Of a DNA stretch of 64,000 nt, positions 56,209-64,000 are shown piece after piece. The notes beneath the pieces are model-generated. The model saw nothing but the letters and a program-made list of their open reading frames with translations. It was not told the origin of the DNA and did not search any database. Location of the stretch: assembly GCF_000312665.1 (NCBI RefSeq), contig NZ_HF536772.1, positions 560,798 through 624,797 of the forward strand, written 5' to 3'. A program made the position numbers and the translations under genes. Each line of letters begins with the position of its first letter. The first letter of the stretch is position 1. The DNA is from Rhizobium mesoamericanum STM3625. Its GTDB lineage: Bacteria; Pseudomonadota; Alphaproteobacteria; Rhizobiales; Rhizobiaceae.

Positions 56209-56757
56209 TCAAAGAACCCGTATGACGGTGCCCTTGCGCAGGAAGGGAAGAAGGCGCCGCATATCGCGCGGATGAATCGCCACACATCCAGCGGTCGGCT
56301 CGTAGCCGGGCTTGATCAAATGGAAGAAGATTGCCGAACCGCGATTGCGTGCCCGTGAGGTGATATTCCAGTCCATGACCAGACAGACGTCATAAAGCCC
56401 GTCCTTGCGCTTCATTTCCTCGTGGCTCGGCCGGAAAGGCGCTTTGACGAGCCTATTGTAGTTCGGATCCTCAACCTGGTCGCACCAGAGCATATCTGTA
56501 CGAATGCGCCGAATCGAAAGCGATGTCTCGAGACGCATCGGACGTTCACCGCGGCGAAACCCGTAAAGCAGCTTCATCGGAGCGATTGGGGTAGCACCAT
56601 CGCCCTCGCGCTTGAGCACCGTTCGACCGGCCCGGCCGATCGCGGCAGGCAATCTAATTGCGCCGAACTGAACCAAAGCCCGGCTTTTTTTTCCCGGCGC
56701 AGGCCGAACGAGGACGGTCGTCGACGTTATCCGTCTTGGACGCCTTGTTTTCTCCAT
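56209..56757 (-). CDS. L,D-transpeptidase-fold (YkuD) protein, no signal peptide
   Basis: 182 aa from ATG 56757 (GTG 56766 is an alternative). The catalytic signature is FHLIKPGYEPTAGCVAIHPRDM with His146 and Cys158, a YkuD/ErfK-type active site, and SIRRIRTDMLWC-type strands precede it. Most YkuD enzymes cross-link peptidoglycan or attach lipoproteins in the periplasm, but no signal peptide or membrane helix is visible, only a basic N-terminus. Function thus uncertain; a missed upstream signal is possible. Confidence 0.82.
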   Translation of the reverse strand: MEKTRRPRRITSTTVLVRPAPGKKSRALVQFGAIRLPAAIGRAGRTVLKREGDGATPIAPMKLLYGFRRGERPMRLETSLSIRRIRTDMLWCDQVEDPNYNRLVKAPFRPSHEEMKRKDGLYDVCLVMDWNITSRARNRGSAIFFHLIKPGYEPTAGCVAIHPRDMRRLLPFLRKGTVIRVL

Positions 56758-56899
56758 TTTTCTCACATGTGTTTGCGATTGCTAGGATCATGATTGAAAT
56801 CATATAGCATCGTATACGACAACAGCGCGGTCCCCGATCTTTGCCAATGTTGAAAAATTGGCGTAGGAGTGAGGGACCGCAGGCGAGGGATAGAGCCGC

Positions 56900-57583
56900 A
56901 TGACCGCACGCACCATTCTCTTGGTGGATGACGACGACGACCTCCGCGAAACACTTACGGAGCAGCTTTCGCTCTATGACGAATTCACGGTCCTCCAGGA
57001 AACGACGGCAGCCAAGGGTGTCGAGCGCGCACGATCAACGCCGATCGACCTACTTATCATGGACGTTGGCTTACCTGATATGGACGGTCGCGAGGCTGTG
57101 AAGCTGCTACGCAAGGGTGGTTTAAAAGCTCCGATCATCATGCTAACCGGCCATGACACGGATTCGGATACGATCCTTGGCCTCGAAGCCGGCGCCAACG
57201 ACTATATCACCAAGCCCTTCCGTTTTGCCGTCCTACTTGCGCGCATCCGCGTGCAGCTGCGACAGCACGAGCAAAGCGAGGACGCCACCTTCAACGTCGG
57301 CCCCTATGTTTTCAAGCCGAGCCAAAAGCTCTTGACAATGGACAGTGGCCAGAAAATCCGCCTGACCGAGAAGGAAGCGGCGATCATTCGCTACCTCTAC
57401 CGCGCCGAGCAAAAGGTCGTTACCCGTGACGTGTTGCTGGAAGAGGTATGGGGTTATAATTCCGGTGTGACGACGCATACGCTGGAAACCCACGTCTATC
57501 GTCTGCGCCAGAAGATCGAACGCGATCCCTCCAACGCCGAGATTCTGGTAACGGAAAACGGCGGCTACAAGATCATACCGTAA
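56900..57583 (+). CDS. cenR: OmpR-class response regulator, CenR/OtpR type
   Basis: 227 aa. Receiver: acidic pocket LVDDDDDL, phospho-acceptor Asp55 (MDVGLPDMDG), Lys105 (YITKPF). C-terminal winged helix: LTEKEAAIIRYLYRAEQKVVTRD and THTLETHVYRLRQKIE. The N-terminus RETLTEQLSLYDEFTVLQETTAA and a CNBD gene placed 1 nt downstream match CenR of Caulobacter and OtpR/CenR of Brucella, which controls envelope integrity. No histidine kinase is nearby, as in Brucella. Confidence 0.82.
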   Translation: MTARTILLVDDDDDLRETLTEQLSLYDEFTVLQETTAAKGVERARSTPIDLLIMDVGLPDMDGREAVKLLRKGGLKAPIIMLTGHDTDSDTILGLEAGANDYITKPFRFAVLLARIRVQLRQHEQSEDATFNVGPYVFKPSQKLLTMDSGQKIRLTEKEAAIIRYLYRAEQKVVTRDVLLEEVWGYNSGVTTHTLETHVYRLRQKIERDPSNAEILVTENGGYKIIP

Positions 57584-57584
57584 G

Positions 57585-58040
57585 ATGGCACTCAATGACG
57601 ACATAGGGCTGCTGTCGCAGTTGCCGCTGTTCCACGATATGTCGAAGGATCAATTAAGGCTGATCGCCTTCGGCGCAGATCGACGCGTCATTTCCGCCGG
57701 TCAGATGCTCTTTCGGGAAGGCTCGCCGGCTGAAAGCGCCTACGTCATCCTTAGTGGCGGCGTGGAGCTCAGCCGGATCGGCCGCGATGGCGAGCCGGAA
57801 GTCCAGAAAACCGCCGGACCCGGCACGCTTCTATCCGAACTTGCGCTAATCACACTCGTCGAACGCAAGTTCACGGCCGTTGCGACAGAAGACACGAGCA
57901 TCATCCGCATCACCCGCTCGCTCTTTCATCGGCTTATCGAGGAATATCCGGATGCCGCTCGACTGATCGAAAGCCGCATCCGCGACAACATTGCAGAGCT
58001 CGCAGCCAGGGCCGCAGCCGAACTTCACCGCTTCATCTAA
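57585..58040 (+). CDS. Cyclic-nucleotide-binding domain protein
   Basis: 151 aa, a single CNBD (residues about 13-125) and a short C-terminal helix. The cup motif is LREGSPAESAYVILSGGVEL and the phosphate-binding cassette GTLLSELALITLVERKFTAVA retains Glu and Arg but has Ser in place of the usual Gly. No HTH is attached, so it is not a CRP-type regulator. It starts 1 nt after cenR, an arrangement conserved with Brucella otpR. Partner or ligand unknown. Confidence 0.88.
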   Translation: MALNDDIGLLSQLPLFHDMSKDQLRLIAFGADRRVISAGQMLFREGSPAESAYVILSGGVELSRIGRDGEPEVQKTAGPGTLLSELALITLVERKFTAVATEDTSIIRITRSLFHRLIEEYPDAARLIESRIRDNIAELAARAAAELHRFI

Positions 58041-58044
58041 CAGA

Positions 58045-58848
58045 TCAGAGATTGAAGTGCGCCGTAACCGGCACATGGTCGGACGGCCGTTCCCAGCCGC
58101 GCGCTTCCTTCAGAATTTCGATGCGCTGCAGATGTGGCCCAAGATCCCTTGACGACCAGATATGGTCAAGGCGGCGGCCGCGATCAGCCGCTTCCCAGTC
58201 CTTGGCACGATAGCTCCACCACGTATATAGTTTTTCGTTCTCCGGAACGTACTGCCGCATCAGGTCAATCCAAGCGCCGCGCTGCATCACTTCGAGAAGA
58301 CCGTCCGTCTCCACAGGCGTGTGACTGACGATCTTGAGCAGCTGTTTGTGTGACCAGACATCATGCTCAAGCGGCGCAATGTTGAGGTCGCCGACGAGGA
58401 TTGCCGAGGTGTTTGCTTCGCCATTTGCCTTGAGTTGCTTCATCTCGTCAATGAAATCGAGCTTGTGCCCGAACTTCGGATTGATCGTCCGATCTGGCTC
58501 GTCTCCGCCGGCAGGTACGTAAAAATTATGCAGGCGAATACGCCGGCCACCGCGCTCGAAGACGGCCGAGATATGTCGCGCGTCGCCGACGTTGCAGTAG
58601 TCCTGGCGGTGGTCCTCGACCAAGGGAAAGCGCGATGCGATGGCAACGCCGTGATAGCCCTTCTGGCCATGGATGATAATGTGTTCGTAACCCATCGCGC
58701 GCAGTGGCGAGGCAGGAAACAGGTCGTTCGGAACCTTCGTTTCCTGAAGGCAAAGGATGTCCGGCTTATGCTTGAGGACAAATTGCTCGACAATCGGCAG
58801 ACGCAGCCGCAGAGAGTTGATATTCCAAGTCGTGACCGAGAAGCCCAT
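58045..58848 (-). CDS. xthA: Exodeoxyribonuclease III
   Basis: 267 aa from ATG 58848, with AAAGG upstream; the frame to 59106 is not homologous. VTTWNINSLRLRL (N-terminal Asn), LCLQETKVPND (Glu36), VGDLNIAP and SDHVPVTAHF (Asp257, His258) are the EEP-family active-site segments. The enzyme is an AP endonuclease and 3'-5' exonuclease in base-excision repair. It converges on the CNBD gene with a 4-nt gap. Confidence 0.95.
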   Translation of the reverse strand: MGFSVTTWNINSLRLRLPIVEQFVLKHKPDILCLQETKVPNDLFPASPLRAMGYEHIIIHGQKGYHGVAIASRFPLVEDHRQDYCNVGDARHISAVFERGGRRIRLHNFYVPAGGDEPDRTINPKFGHKLDFIDEMKQLKANGEANTSAILVGDLNIAPLEHDVWSHKQLLKIVSHTPVETDGLLEVMQRGAWIDLMRQYVPENEKLYTWWSYRAKDWEAADRGRRLDHIWSSRDLGPHLQRIEILKEARGWERPSDHVPVTAHFNL

Positions 58849-58970
58849 TCCATTGCCTTTCAAAACCGGACGAACTGGCTTTAGAGCAAAGGCTGCGCCG
58901 ATGGAACGGACGCACAAAGAAAAACGCCCCGCGAGATCGCAGGACGCGCATTGTTCCAAAGGCAGCAAAG

Positions 58971-59642
58971 TCAATCGCGATAGGCGGCGGTTCCGGGGAT
59001 CACCTCGTACGGCACCCTGAACACCTTGTCGTCGAACTGAACGCCCGTCTTGACGTTGAACACCATGACCGAGGTGTCCTTTCCCTGATTGTCGGTAATC
59101 GTCCACTGACGAAGGTCATAGGTCTTCGGGTCGAACATCATCGTGATCGTCGAGTTACCAAAAACCGTGTTATTGCCGAGGGCGATCGTCGTCAGGTCAG
59201 ATTCCTGCTTCACGCTCTTCACCGAAGCTGCCGACAGGTCGATCCGCTGTGCCAACAGCAGGCTGAGCGGCGTTTTCGAGAGCGGGTAGAGATCCCAGGT
59301 CTTGAGCTTCGTATTTCCGACAGCAACGTTCTTCCCGTCAGCGATGACACGGATCGGCGATGGGTTGTCATAGTTGAAGCGCAGCTTGCCGGGGCGCTGA
59401 ATGTAGAACTTCCCCCCCGTTTGTTCGCCGCGAGGGCCGAATTGTACGAATTCGCCCTGCATTGTCGCAACACTCGAGAAGTGATCCGCAATAGCCTGCG
59501 CGGTAGCAGTCCCCGAAGCAGCGGATGCCGTCTGCGCGTAGGCAGCAATCGGGATCGTGGCCGCCGCAGCGACGGCCAGCGAGCCAAGAAGATGGCGCCG
59601 GGTCAGCAAGATGCGGTCCGGGATGGAATTGGAGTTGTTCAT
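58971..59642 (-). CDS. lolA: LolA-like outer-membrane lipoprotein carrier protein
   Basis: 223 aa. The N-terminus has TRRHLLGSLAVAAAATIP, a twin-Arg-like start followed by a hydrophobic stretch, then FSSVATMQGEFVQFGPRGEQ and GKFYIQRPGKLRFNYDNPSP, the LolA beta-sheet signature, and a C-terminal VFRVPYEVIPG. LolA carries lipoproteins through the periplasm to LolB. It lies 135 nt downstream of ftsK on the same strand, as in many Alphaproteobacteria, and ends 122 nt before xthA. Confidence 0.9.
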   Translation of the reverse strand: MNNSNSIPDRILLTRRHLLGSLAVAAAATIPIAAYAQTASAASGTATAQAIADHFSSVATMQGEFVQFGPRGEQTGGKFYIQRPGKLRFNYDNPSPIRVIADGKNVAVGNTKLKTWDLYPLSKTPLSLLLAQRIDLSAASVKSVKQESDLTTIALGNNTVFGNSTITMMFDPKTYDLRQWTITDNQGKDTSVMVFNVKTGVQFDDKVFRVPYEVIPGTAAYRD

Positions 59643-59777
59643 TTATGTCTCCTTTATGCAATTTGAATGCTGCGGAAACACGGCGCCTTCATGGCGCAGT
59701 TCGCAGACCTGCATAAACTAACGGCGTCAACTCAATCAGGTTTCCGTGATGCCGGCATCATTCAATTGGCGCCCGCC

Positions 59778-62438
59778 TCAGCGATCGAGAATATCGCCCT
59801 CGGTCGGAACCAAGATCTCGCGTTTTCCGGCATGATTGGCCGGACCTATGATGCCTTCCTGCTCCATCCGTTCGATCAGTGATGCGGCGCGGTTGTACCC
59901 AATGCCAAGTCTACGCTGAATATACGACGTCGACGCCTTTCCGTCACGCAGTACGATCGCGACAGCCTGATCGTACGGATCGTCGGAATCCGAGAGATTG
60001 GACGTCCCAGCCGGACCACCGCCGTAGTCGCCGTCTTCGTCATCATCGGCGGTGATCGCGTCCAGATATTGCGGCGCGCCTTGTGTTTTCAGGTAGGAAA
60101 CGATCTCTTCGACTTCCATGTCGGCAACGAACGGGCCATGGACACGCTGAATGCGCCCGCCGCCGGCCATATAGAGCATATCGCCCATGCCGAGAAGTTG
60201 TTCGGCGCCTTGTTCTCCGAGGATGGTGCGACTGTCGATCTTCGACGTCACCTGGAAAGAGATGCGCGTCGGGAAGTTTGCCTTGATCGTCCCGGTGATG
60301 ACGTCGACGGACGGACGCTGTGTGGCCATGATGACGTGGATGCCAGCAGCGCGCGCCATTTGCGCCAGGCGCTGCACCGCGCCTTCGATGTCCTTGCCGG
60401 CGACCATCATGAGGTCAGCCATCTCGTCGATGATGACGACAATGTAAGGCATAGGCTGCAGATCGAATTCTTCCGTCTCGTACATCGCCTCGCCGGTATG
60501 GCGGTCGAACCCCGTTTGCACGGTGCGCGAGATCACCTCGCCCTTGGCGAGTGCCTGCTCGACGCGACTGTTGAAGCCATCGATGTTTCGGACACCGATC
60601 TTGGACATCTTCTTGTAGCGCTCTTCCATCTCACGGACGGTCCACTTTAGCGCAACAACGGCCTTCTTGGGATCGGTGACGACAGGCGAGAGAAGGTGCG
60701 GAATACCGTCGTAGACCGACAATTCGAGCATCTTCGGATCGATCATAATCAGACGGCATTGCTCCGGTGTCATGCGATAAAGCAGGGACAGGATCATAGT
60801 GTTGATGGCGACCGACTTACCGGATCCGGTCGTGCCGGCGACCAGCAAGTGCGGCATCTTCGCCAGATCCGCGATCACAGCCTCGCCGCCAATCGTCTTT
60901 CCAAGCGCCATGGCAAGCTTTGCCTTCGAACCTTCGAAGTCGCGCGAGGCGATGAGCTCGCGCAGATAGACCGTTTCGCGCGTGGAGTTCGGCAGTTCGA
61001 TGCCGATCGCGTTGCGACCCGGTACGACGGCGACACGGGCAGCAATCGCGCTCATCGAACGGGCAATGTCGTCGGCGAGGCCGATGACGCGAGACGACTT
61101 GATACCCGGAGCGGGCTCCAATTCGTAAAGCGTCACGACGGGACCTGGCCGGACATGGATAATCTCTCCCTTGACGCCGAAATCCTCGAGCACGCCTTCG
61201 AGCATGCGCGCATTCTGTTCCAGCGCATCAGCTGAGAGCGTCGAATCACGCACGACATTCTTCGGTTCTGCCAGCAAGTGCATCGAGGGAAGCTGGAAGC
61301 CCTCCGGACGAATGAAGGAACCCTGTTGCTCGCGTTCGATGCGAGCCCCGGGCTTCGGCCGCGCGGCAGGCTGCACAACGCGCGGCTCCGCGCGGCCGGC
61401 GGGTTTGGCTGGCGCACGCATCATCCAGTCATCGTCATCGGGCAGGATATCGGCCGGACGCGGCGGCATGTCATCAAATGGCAGATCGTCGTCATCCTCG
61501 TCATCGTTGAGCGAGATGGACGGCGCAGAAACGACCCGGCGCTGCGAGGCGGCGCGCGGGTCCATCGATGGCTCCATGCGCTCTCCGCGCGTGACCGGCG
61601 TCTTGGCGCGGACCGGCTCGTTCAGTTTACCGAATTCGTCATCATTGAAGTCGTAAGGCGACTCGAAGTCGTCCCGCCGCCGTTTGCGGGGACCCATGCC
61701 GAGCAAGCGCCTGATCCGAGCCTGGCTCATGTACCAGGCATGCGTCAGCGCGCCGAAGGCAAGCCAGCCACCTTCATCGTCCTCCTCGTCTTCATCGCCA
61801 ACCGAGCGCAGCTTCGAACGAGTATTTGCATACTCCTCCTCGGCCTCGTCATCATCGTCTTCGCTGCGGCCAACGAGACCGGCAGCAAACAACATCATCC
61901 AGATCGTCGGGATGGCGAATACGCAACCGACCGCGGTCGCAAAGGCCCCGGTCGGATAAGCGCCGACAAAGAGCGCAGGAAACCGCAGGATCATATCGCC
62001 GATAACGCCACCAATGCCGTTGGGGATCGGCCAGGTGAGGGGCGGCGGGAAACAGCCGATAACGGCCGAGGAGAGCACGGAACCCAGCCCCCAGGCGGCG
62101 GCTCGCGCAGAGATGCGACTGATTCGACGGCCGGAAATCAATGCGAGAGCCCAGGCTACGACCGGCAGAAGTGCCACTACACTGGCAAGGCCGAAGAACT
62201 GCATAGCGATGTCGGCGAACGCGGCCCCGCCATAGCCCAGAACATTGGTCGGTTCGTTCCCCGTCGCATAGGAATAGCTTGGATCCGCAACGTTCCACGT
62301 CGCGAGCGCTGCGACTGCCAAAGCGAGCAGCAGGAAAATCGCGAAGCCAACAAGGGTCTGCGCCTGCCGGAACACGAAACCCGAGAGGGAAAAACGGTCC
62401 GGCCGGCCATCCATTGCTGGCGATGTGCTTCTTGCCAT
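59778..62438 (-). CDS. ftsK: DNA translocase FtsK
   Basis: 886 aa. Four membrane helices (within residues about 25-185), a linker rich in Asp, Glu, Pro and Arg (about 190-390), then the motor with Walker [11 protein letters not shown] and Walker [15 protein letters not shown], and the C-terminal gamma winged helix [27 protein letters not shown] that reads KOPS sites. FtsK pumps chromosomal DNA at the septum and triggers XerCD at dif. Start MARSTSPA; length normal for a rhizobial FtsK. Confidence 0.97.
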   Translation of the reverse strand: MARSTSPAMDGRPDRFSLSGFVFRQAQTLVGFAIFLLLALAVAALATWNVADPSYSYATGNEPTNVLGYGGAAFADIAMQFFGLASVVALLPVVAWALALISGRRISRISARAAAWGLGSVLSSAVIGCFPPPLTWPIPNGIGGVIGDMILRFPALFVGAYPTGAFATAVGCVFAIPTIWMMLFAAGLVGRSEDDDDEAEEEYANTRSKLRSVGDEDEEDDEGGWLAFGALTHAWYMSQARIRRLLGMGPRKRRRDDFESPYDFNDDEFGKLNEPVRAKTPVTRGERMEPSMDPRAASQRRVVSAPSISLNDDEDDDDLPFDDMPPRPADILPDDDDWMMRAPAKPAGRAEPRVVQPAARPKPGARIEREQQGSFIRPEGFQLPSMHLLAEPKNVVRDSTLSADALEQNARMLEGVLEDFGVKGEIIHVRPGPVVTLYELEPAPGIKSSRVIGLADDIARSMSAIAARVAVVPGRNAIGIELPNSTRETVYLRELIASRDFEGSKAKLAMALGKTIGGEAVIADLAKMPHLLVAGTTGSGKSVAINTMILSLLYRMTPEQCRLIMIDPKMLELSVYDGIPHLLSPVVTDPKKAVVALKWTVREMEERYKKMSKIGVRNIDGFNSRVEQALAKGEVISRTVQTGFDRHTGEAMYETEEFDLQPMPYIVVIIDEMADLMMVAGKDIEGAVQRLAQMARAAGIHVIMATQRPSVDVITGTIKANFPTRISFQVTSKIDSRTILGEQGAEQLLGMGDMLYMAGGGRIQRVHGPFVADMEVEEIVSYLKTQGAPQYLDAITADDDEDGDYGGGPAGTSNLSDSDDPYDQAVAIVLRDGKASTSYIQRRLGIGYNRAASLIERMEQEGIIGPANHAGKREILVPTEGDILDR

Positions 62439-62567
62439 GTGTGTACCCGTTCAATGCGTGAGAGCGTGCGAATCGCCAAGCGTCTGCACCCAGTACCTTC
62501 GCCCCACCCTAATCAGAGGACGGTTAAAGCGGTATTAACCATGCCGCGCCCGCATCTTGCATCGGAA

Positions 62568-62601
62568 AATAAAAAGGCCCGAACCTGTGGAGGTCCGGGC
62601 C
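62568..62601 (-). terminator. Terminator of the amtB transcript
   Basis: GGCCCGAACCT (62576-62586) and AGGTCCGGGCC (62591-62601) form an 11-bp stem with one A-C mismatch and a GTGG loop, followed on the reverse strand by a T-rich run. It lies 79 nt past the amtB stop. Confidence 0.85.
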
Positions 62602-62605
62602 AAGA

Positions 62606-62631
62606 GCGGTCTATTCGAACGAATAGACCGC
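62606..62631 (-). repeat. Perfect 26-bp palindromic hairpin behind amtB
   Basis: GCGGTCTATTCG (62606-62617) is followed by AA and then CGAATAGACCGC (62620-62631), perfect 12-bp arms. It sits between the amtB stop and the terminator, so the amtB mRNA end would carry two hairpins in tandem. Confidence 0.8.
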
Positions 62632-62680
62632 GACGGGCTGTTCAGCGGCGCCTGCTTATGCAAGCCCTGCTATGCCTTGG

Positions 62681-64000
62681 CTATGCGTGGTAAGCGGCTT
62701 CTCCGTGGGTCGAAAGGTCGAGACCTTCGCGCTCGGCTTCGACAGAAACGCGCAGGCCGATGACGACATCGACGATCTTGTAGAGAATCGCGGAACCGAT
62801 GCCCGACCATGCGATCGTTGTCAGAACGCCCTTCAGCTGAGCGAAAACCTGGGTCGCCGTACCTGGATAGCTGGCTGCGAAATCAGCCGTCGAATAGTCG
62901 ACAATACCTGCGCCGCCGAGCGCCGGATTAACCAGGATACCGGTGCCGAGGGCACCCAGAATACCACCGATGCAGTGCACGCCGAACACGTCGAGCGAGT
63001 CGTCGTAGTTGAACTTGTTCTTGACGACGTCAACGAAGAAGTAGCAGACCGGTGAAACGATAAGACCGAGAACAATCGAACCCATCGGGCCGGCGAAGCC
63101 AGCAGCCGGAGTGACGGCAACCAGACCAGCAACGGCACCCGAAGCTGCACCGAGCATCGAAGCCTTGCCGCGTGCGAAGTTTTCGACCAGGCACCAGGAC
63201 ACCGCGGCAGCAGCCGTTGCGACGAAGGTGTTGATCATCGCCAGCGAAGCAAAGGAATTGGCTTCAAGGTTGGAACCGGCGTTGAAGCCGAACCAGCCAA
63301 CCCACAGGAGCGATGCACCGACCATGGTGAGGGTCATGGAGTGCGGAGCCATGATTTCCTTCTTGTAGCCGGTGCGCTTGCCAAGCATGATGGCGCCGAT
63401 CAGACCGGCCACGCCAGCGTTGATGTGGACGACCGTGCCGCCGGCAAAGTCAAGTGCGCCATAGGAGAAGATCAGGCCCGATGGAGACGTGTAAGAGCTC
63501 GGACCGCCCCAGAACCAGACCATGTGTGCCATCGGGAAGTAGACGAAAGTGACCCAAAGGACGACGAAAAGCATGACCGCTGAGAACTTGATGCGTTCGG
63601 CGAAGGCGCCGACGATCAGGGCCGGCGTGATGCAGGCGAAGGTCATCTGGAAGCAGACGAAGGTCAGTTCCGGAATGGCGACGCCCTTCGTGAAGGTCTC
63701 GGACAAGCTCGTCGTGTTGACGCCAGCAAGGAAGGCCTTCGAGAAGCCGCCGACGAAGCTGTTCAGCGAACCGCCGTCCGTGAAGGCCAGCGAATAGCCG
63801 TAGGTAACCCAAATGATCATGACCACGGCCGTGATCATGAACACCTGCATCAGAACCGAGAGCATGTTCTTGGCGCGAACGAGGCCGCCATAGAATAGTG
63901 CCAGGCCAGGGATGGTCATCAGCAGGACGAGAACCGTGGAGACGAGCATCCAGGTATTGTCACCCTTGTCCATCGTCATTGTAGGAGCAGCTGCAGCAGG
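62681..64000 (-). CDS. amtB: Ammonium transporter AmtB, 5' end beyond the window
   Basis: The frame is open to the last base (visible codons upstream of MTMDKGDNTWM read PAAAAPT), so about 440 C-terminal residues are here and a signal peptide or Ala/Pro-rich leader is missing. Eleven helices; GGTVVHINAGVAGL, LFYGGLVRAKNML, WVTYGYSLAF and VLWVTFVYFPMAHMVW are typical Amt segments. It moves ammonium/ammonia into the cell and is blocked by GlnK. In rhizobia glnK precedes amtB, probably just past the end. Confidence 0.95.
   Translation of the reverse strand, partial: PAAAAPTMTMDKGDNTWMLVSTVLVLLMTIPGLALFYGGLVRAKNMLSVLMQVFMITAVVMIIWVTYGYSLAFTDGGSLNSFVGGFSKAFLAGVNTTSLSETFTKGVAIPELTFVCFQMTFACITPALIVGAFAERIKFSAVMLFVVLWVTFVYFPMAHMVWFWGGPSSYTSPSGLIFSYGALDFAGGTVVHINAGVAGLIGAIMLGKRTGYKKEIMAPHSMTLTMVGASLLWVGWFGFNAGSNLEANSFASLAMINTFVATAAAAVSWCLVENFARGKASMLGAASGAVAGLVAVTPAAGFAGPMGSIVLGLIVSPVCYFFVDVVKNKFNYDDSLDVFGVHCIGGILGALGTGILVNPALGGAGIVDYSTADFAASYPGTATQVFAQLKGVLTTIAWSGIGSAILYKIVDVVIGLRVSVEAEREGLDLSTHGEAAYHA

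Noticed and set aside
61278..62693. 471-aa forward frame opposite ftsK
   Set aside because: Antisense shadow of the ftsK linker and membrane part; no homology pattern or ribosome site.
1..64000. CRISPR array, tRNA/rRNA genes, insertion sequences or prophage
   Set aside because: No direct-repeat arrays, cloverleaf-like sequences, transposase motifs or terminal inverted repeats were found by eye; gene content is core throughout.

Overview
The window looks like chromosomal core sequence of a member of the Rhizobiaceae (Rhizobium, Sinorhizobium/Ensifer or Agrobacterium type Alphaproteobacteria). This rests on the moderately high GC content, the mitofilin-hemY pair at the left edge, families typical of Rhizobiales (IalB, DUF2794, UPF0314/DUF2585, DUF1223), a cenR/otpR-type response regulator followed by a cyclic-nucleotide-binding protein, and a ccmABCDG cluster. 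I see no tRNA, rRNA, CRISPR array, prophage or insertion sequence. It is ordinary core genome with a few odd spots, not an accessory island.

Layout. 1-3.9 kb, forward: 3' end of a mitofilin-like gene, hemY, a TerB-like gene, a glutamine amidotransferase and a RidA-family gene. 4-9.2 kb: an MFS exporter (reverse), yggT and yggU/DUF167 (forward), then ppa, a GNAT acetyltransferase and typA (all reverse). 9.3-16.6 kb: a tiny gene resembling the end of a PhoD phosphatase, an M3 oligopeptidase, an orphan gene, a LysE exporter, a Bcr/CflA-type MFS, argG and an SDR. 16.7-22.2 kb: a second LysE exporter, a three-gene ABC system of the ABC_sub_bind type, rlmN and ialB. 22.6-25.6 kb: an ECF sigma factor, a YkvA protein, phhB, a low-molecular-weight protein tyrosine phosphatase overlapping tail to tail with thpR, and a TesA-like arylesterase. 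25.7-32 kb: a YbbA/YbbP-type ABC exporter, a BI-1/YbhL protein with a probable leader RNA, a second GNAT, DUF2794 and DUF1223.

32-43 kb: acnA (reverse) diverges from ccmABCDG (forward, cytochrome c maturation); then DUF2585, yciB, ftsY, mtaB and dapF (reverse). 43-50.6 kb: an EF-G-like paralogue, an MBL-fold hydrolase (reverse), then ffh, a chorismate mutase, rpsP, rimM, trmD and rplS (forward), so both protein partners of the SRP pathway (Ffh and FtsY) lie in the window. 51-59 kb: an amino-acid ABC binding protein and permease without an ATPase, leuC, a SixA-like phosphatase, an aldo/keto reductase, an L,D-transpeptidase-fold protein, cenR with a CNBD protein, and xthA. 59-64 kb, reverse: a LolA-like protein, ftsK, and amtB, whose 5' end runs off the window.

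Most genes sit in short operons with overlapping or abutting stop and start codons. The spots most worth a second look are an intrinsic terminator inside the ffh leader, a short EF-G-like protein with a reduced G domain, the PhoD-tail-like mini gene, paired hairpins behind amtB, convergent genes whose stop codons abut without a terminator, and the ybhL-type leader. I found nothing I would call a new multi-gene system.
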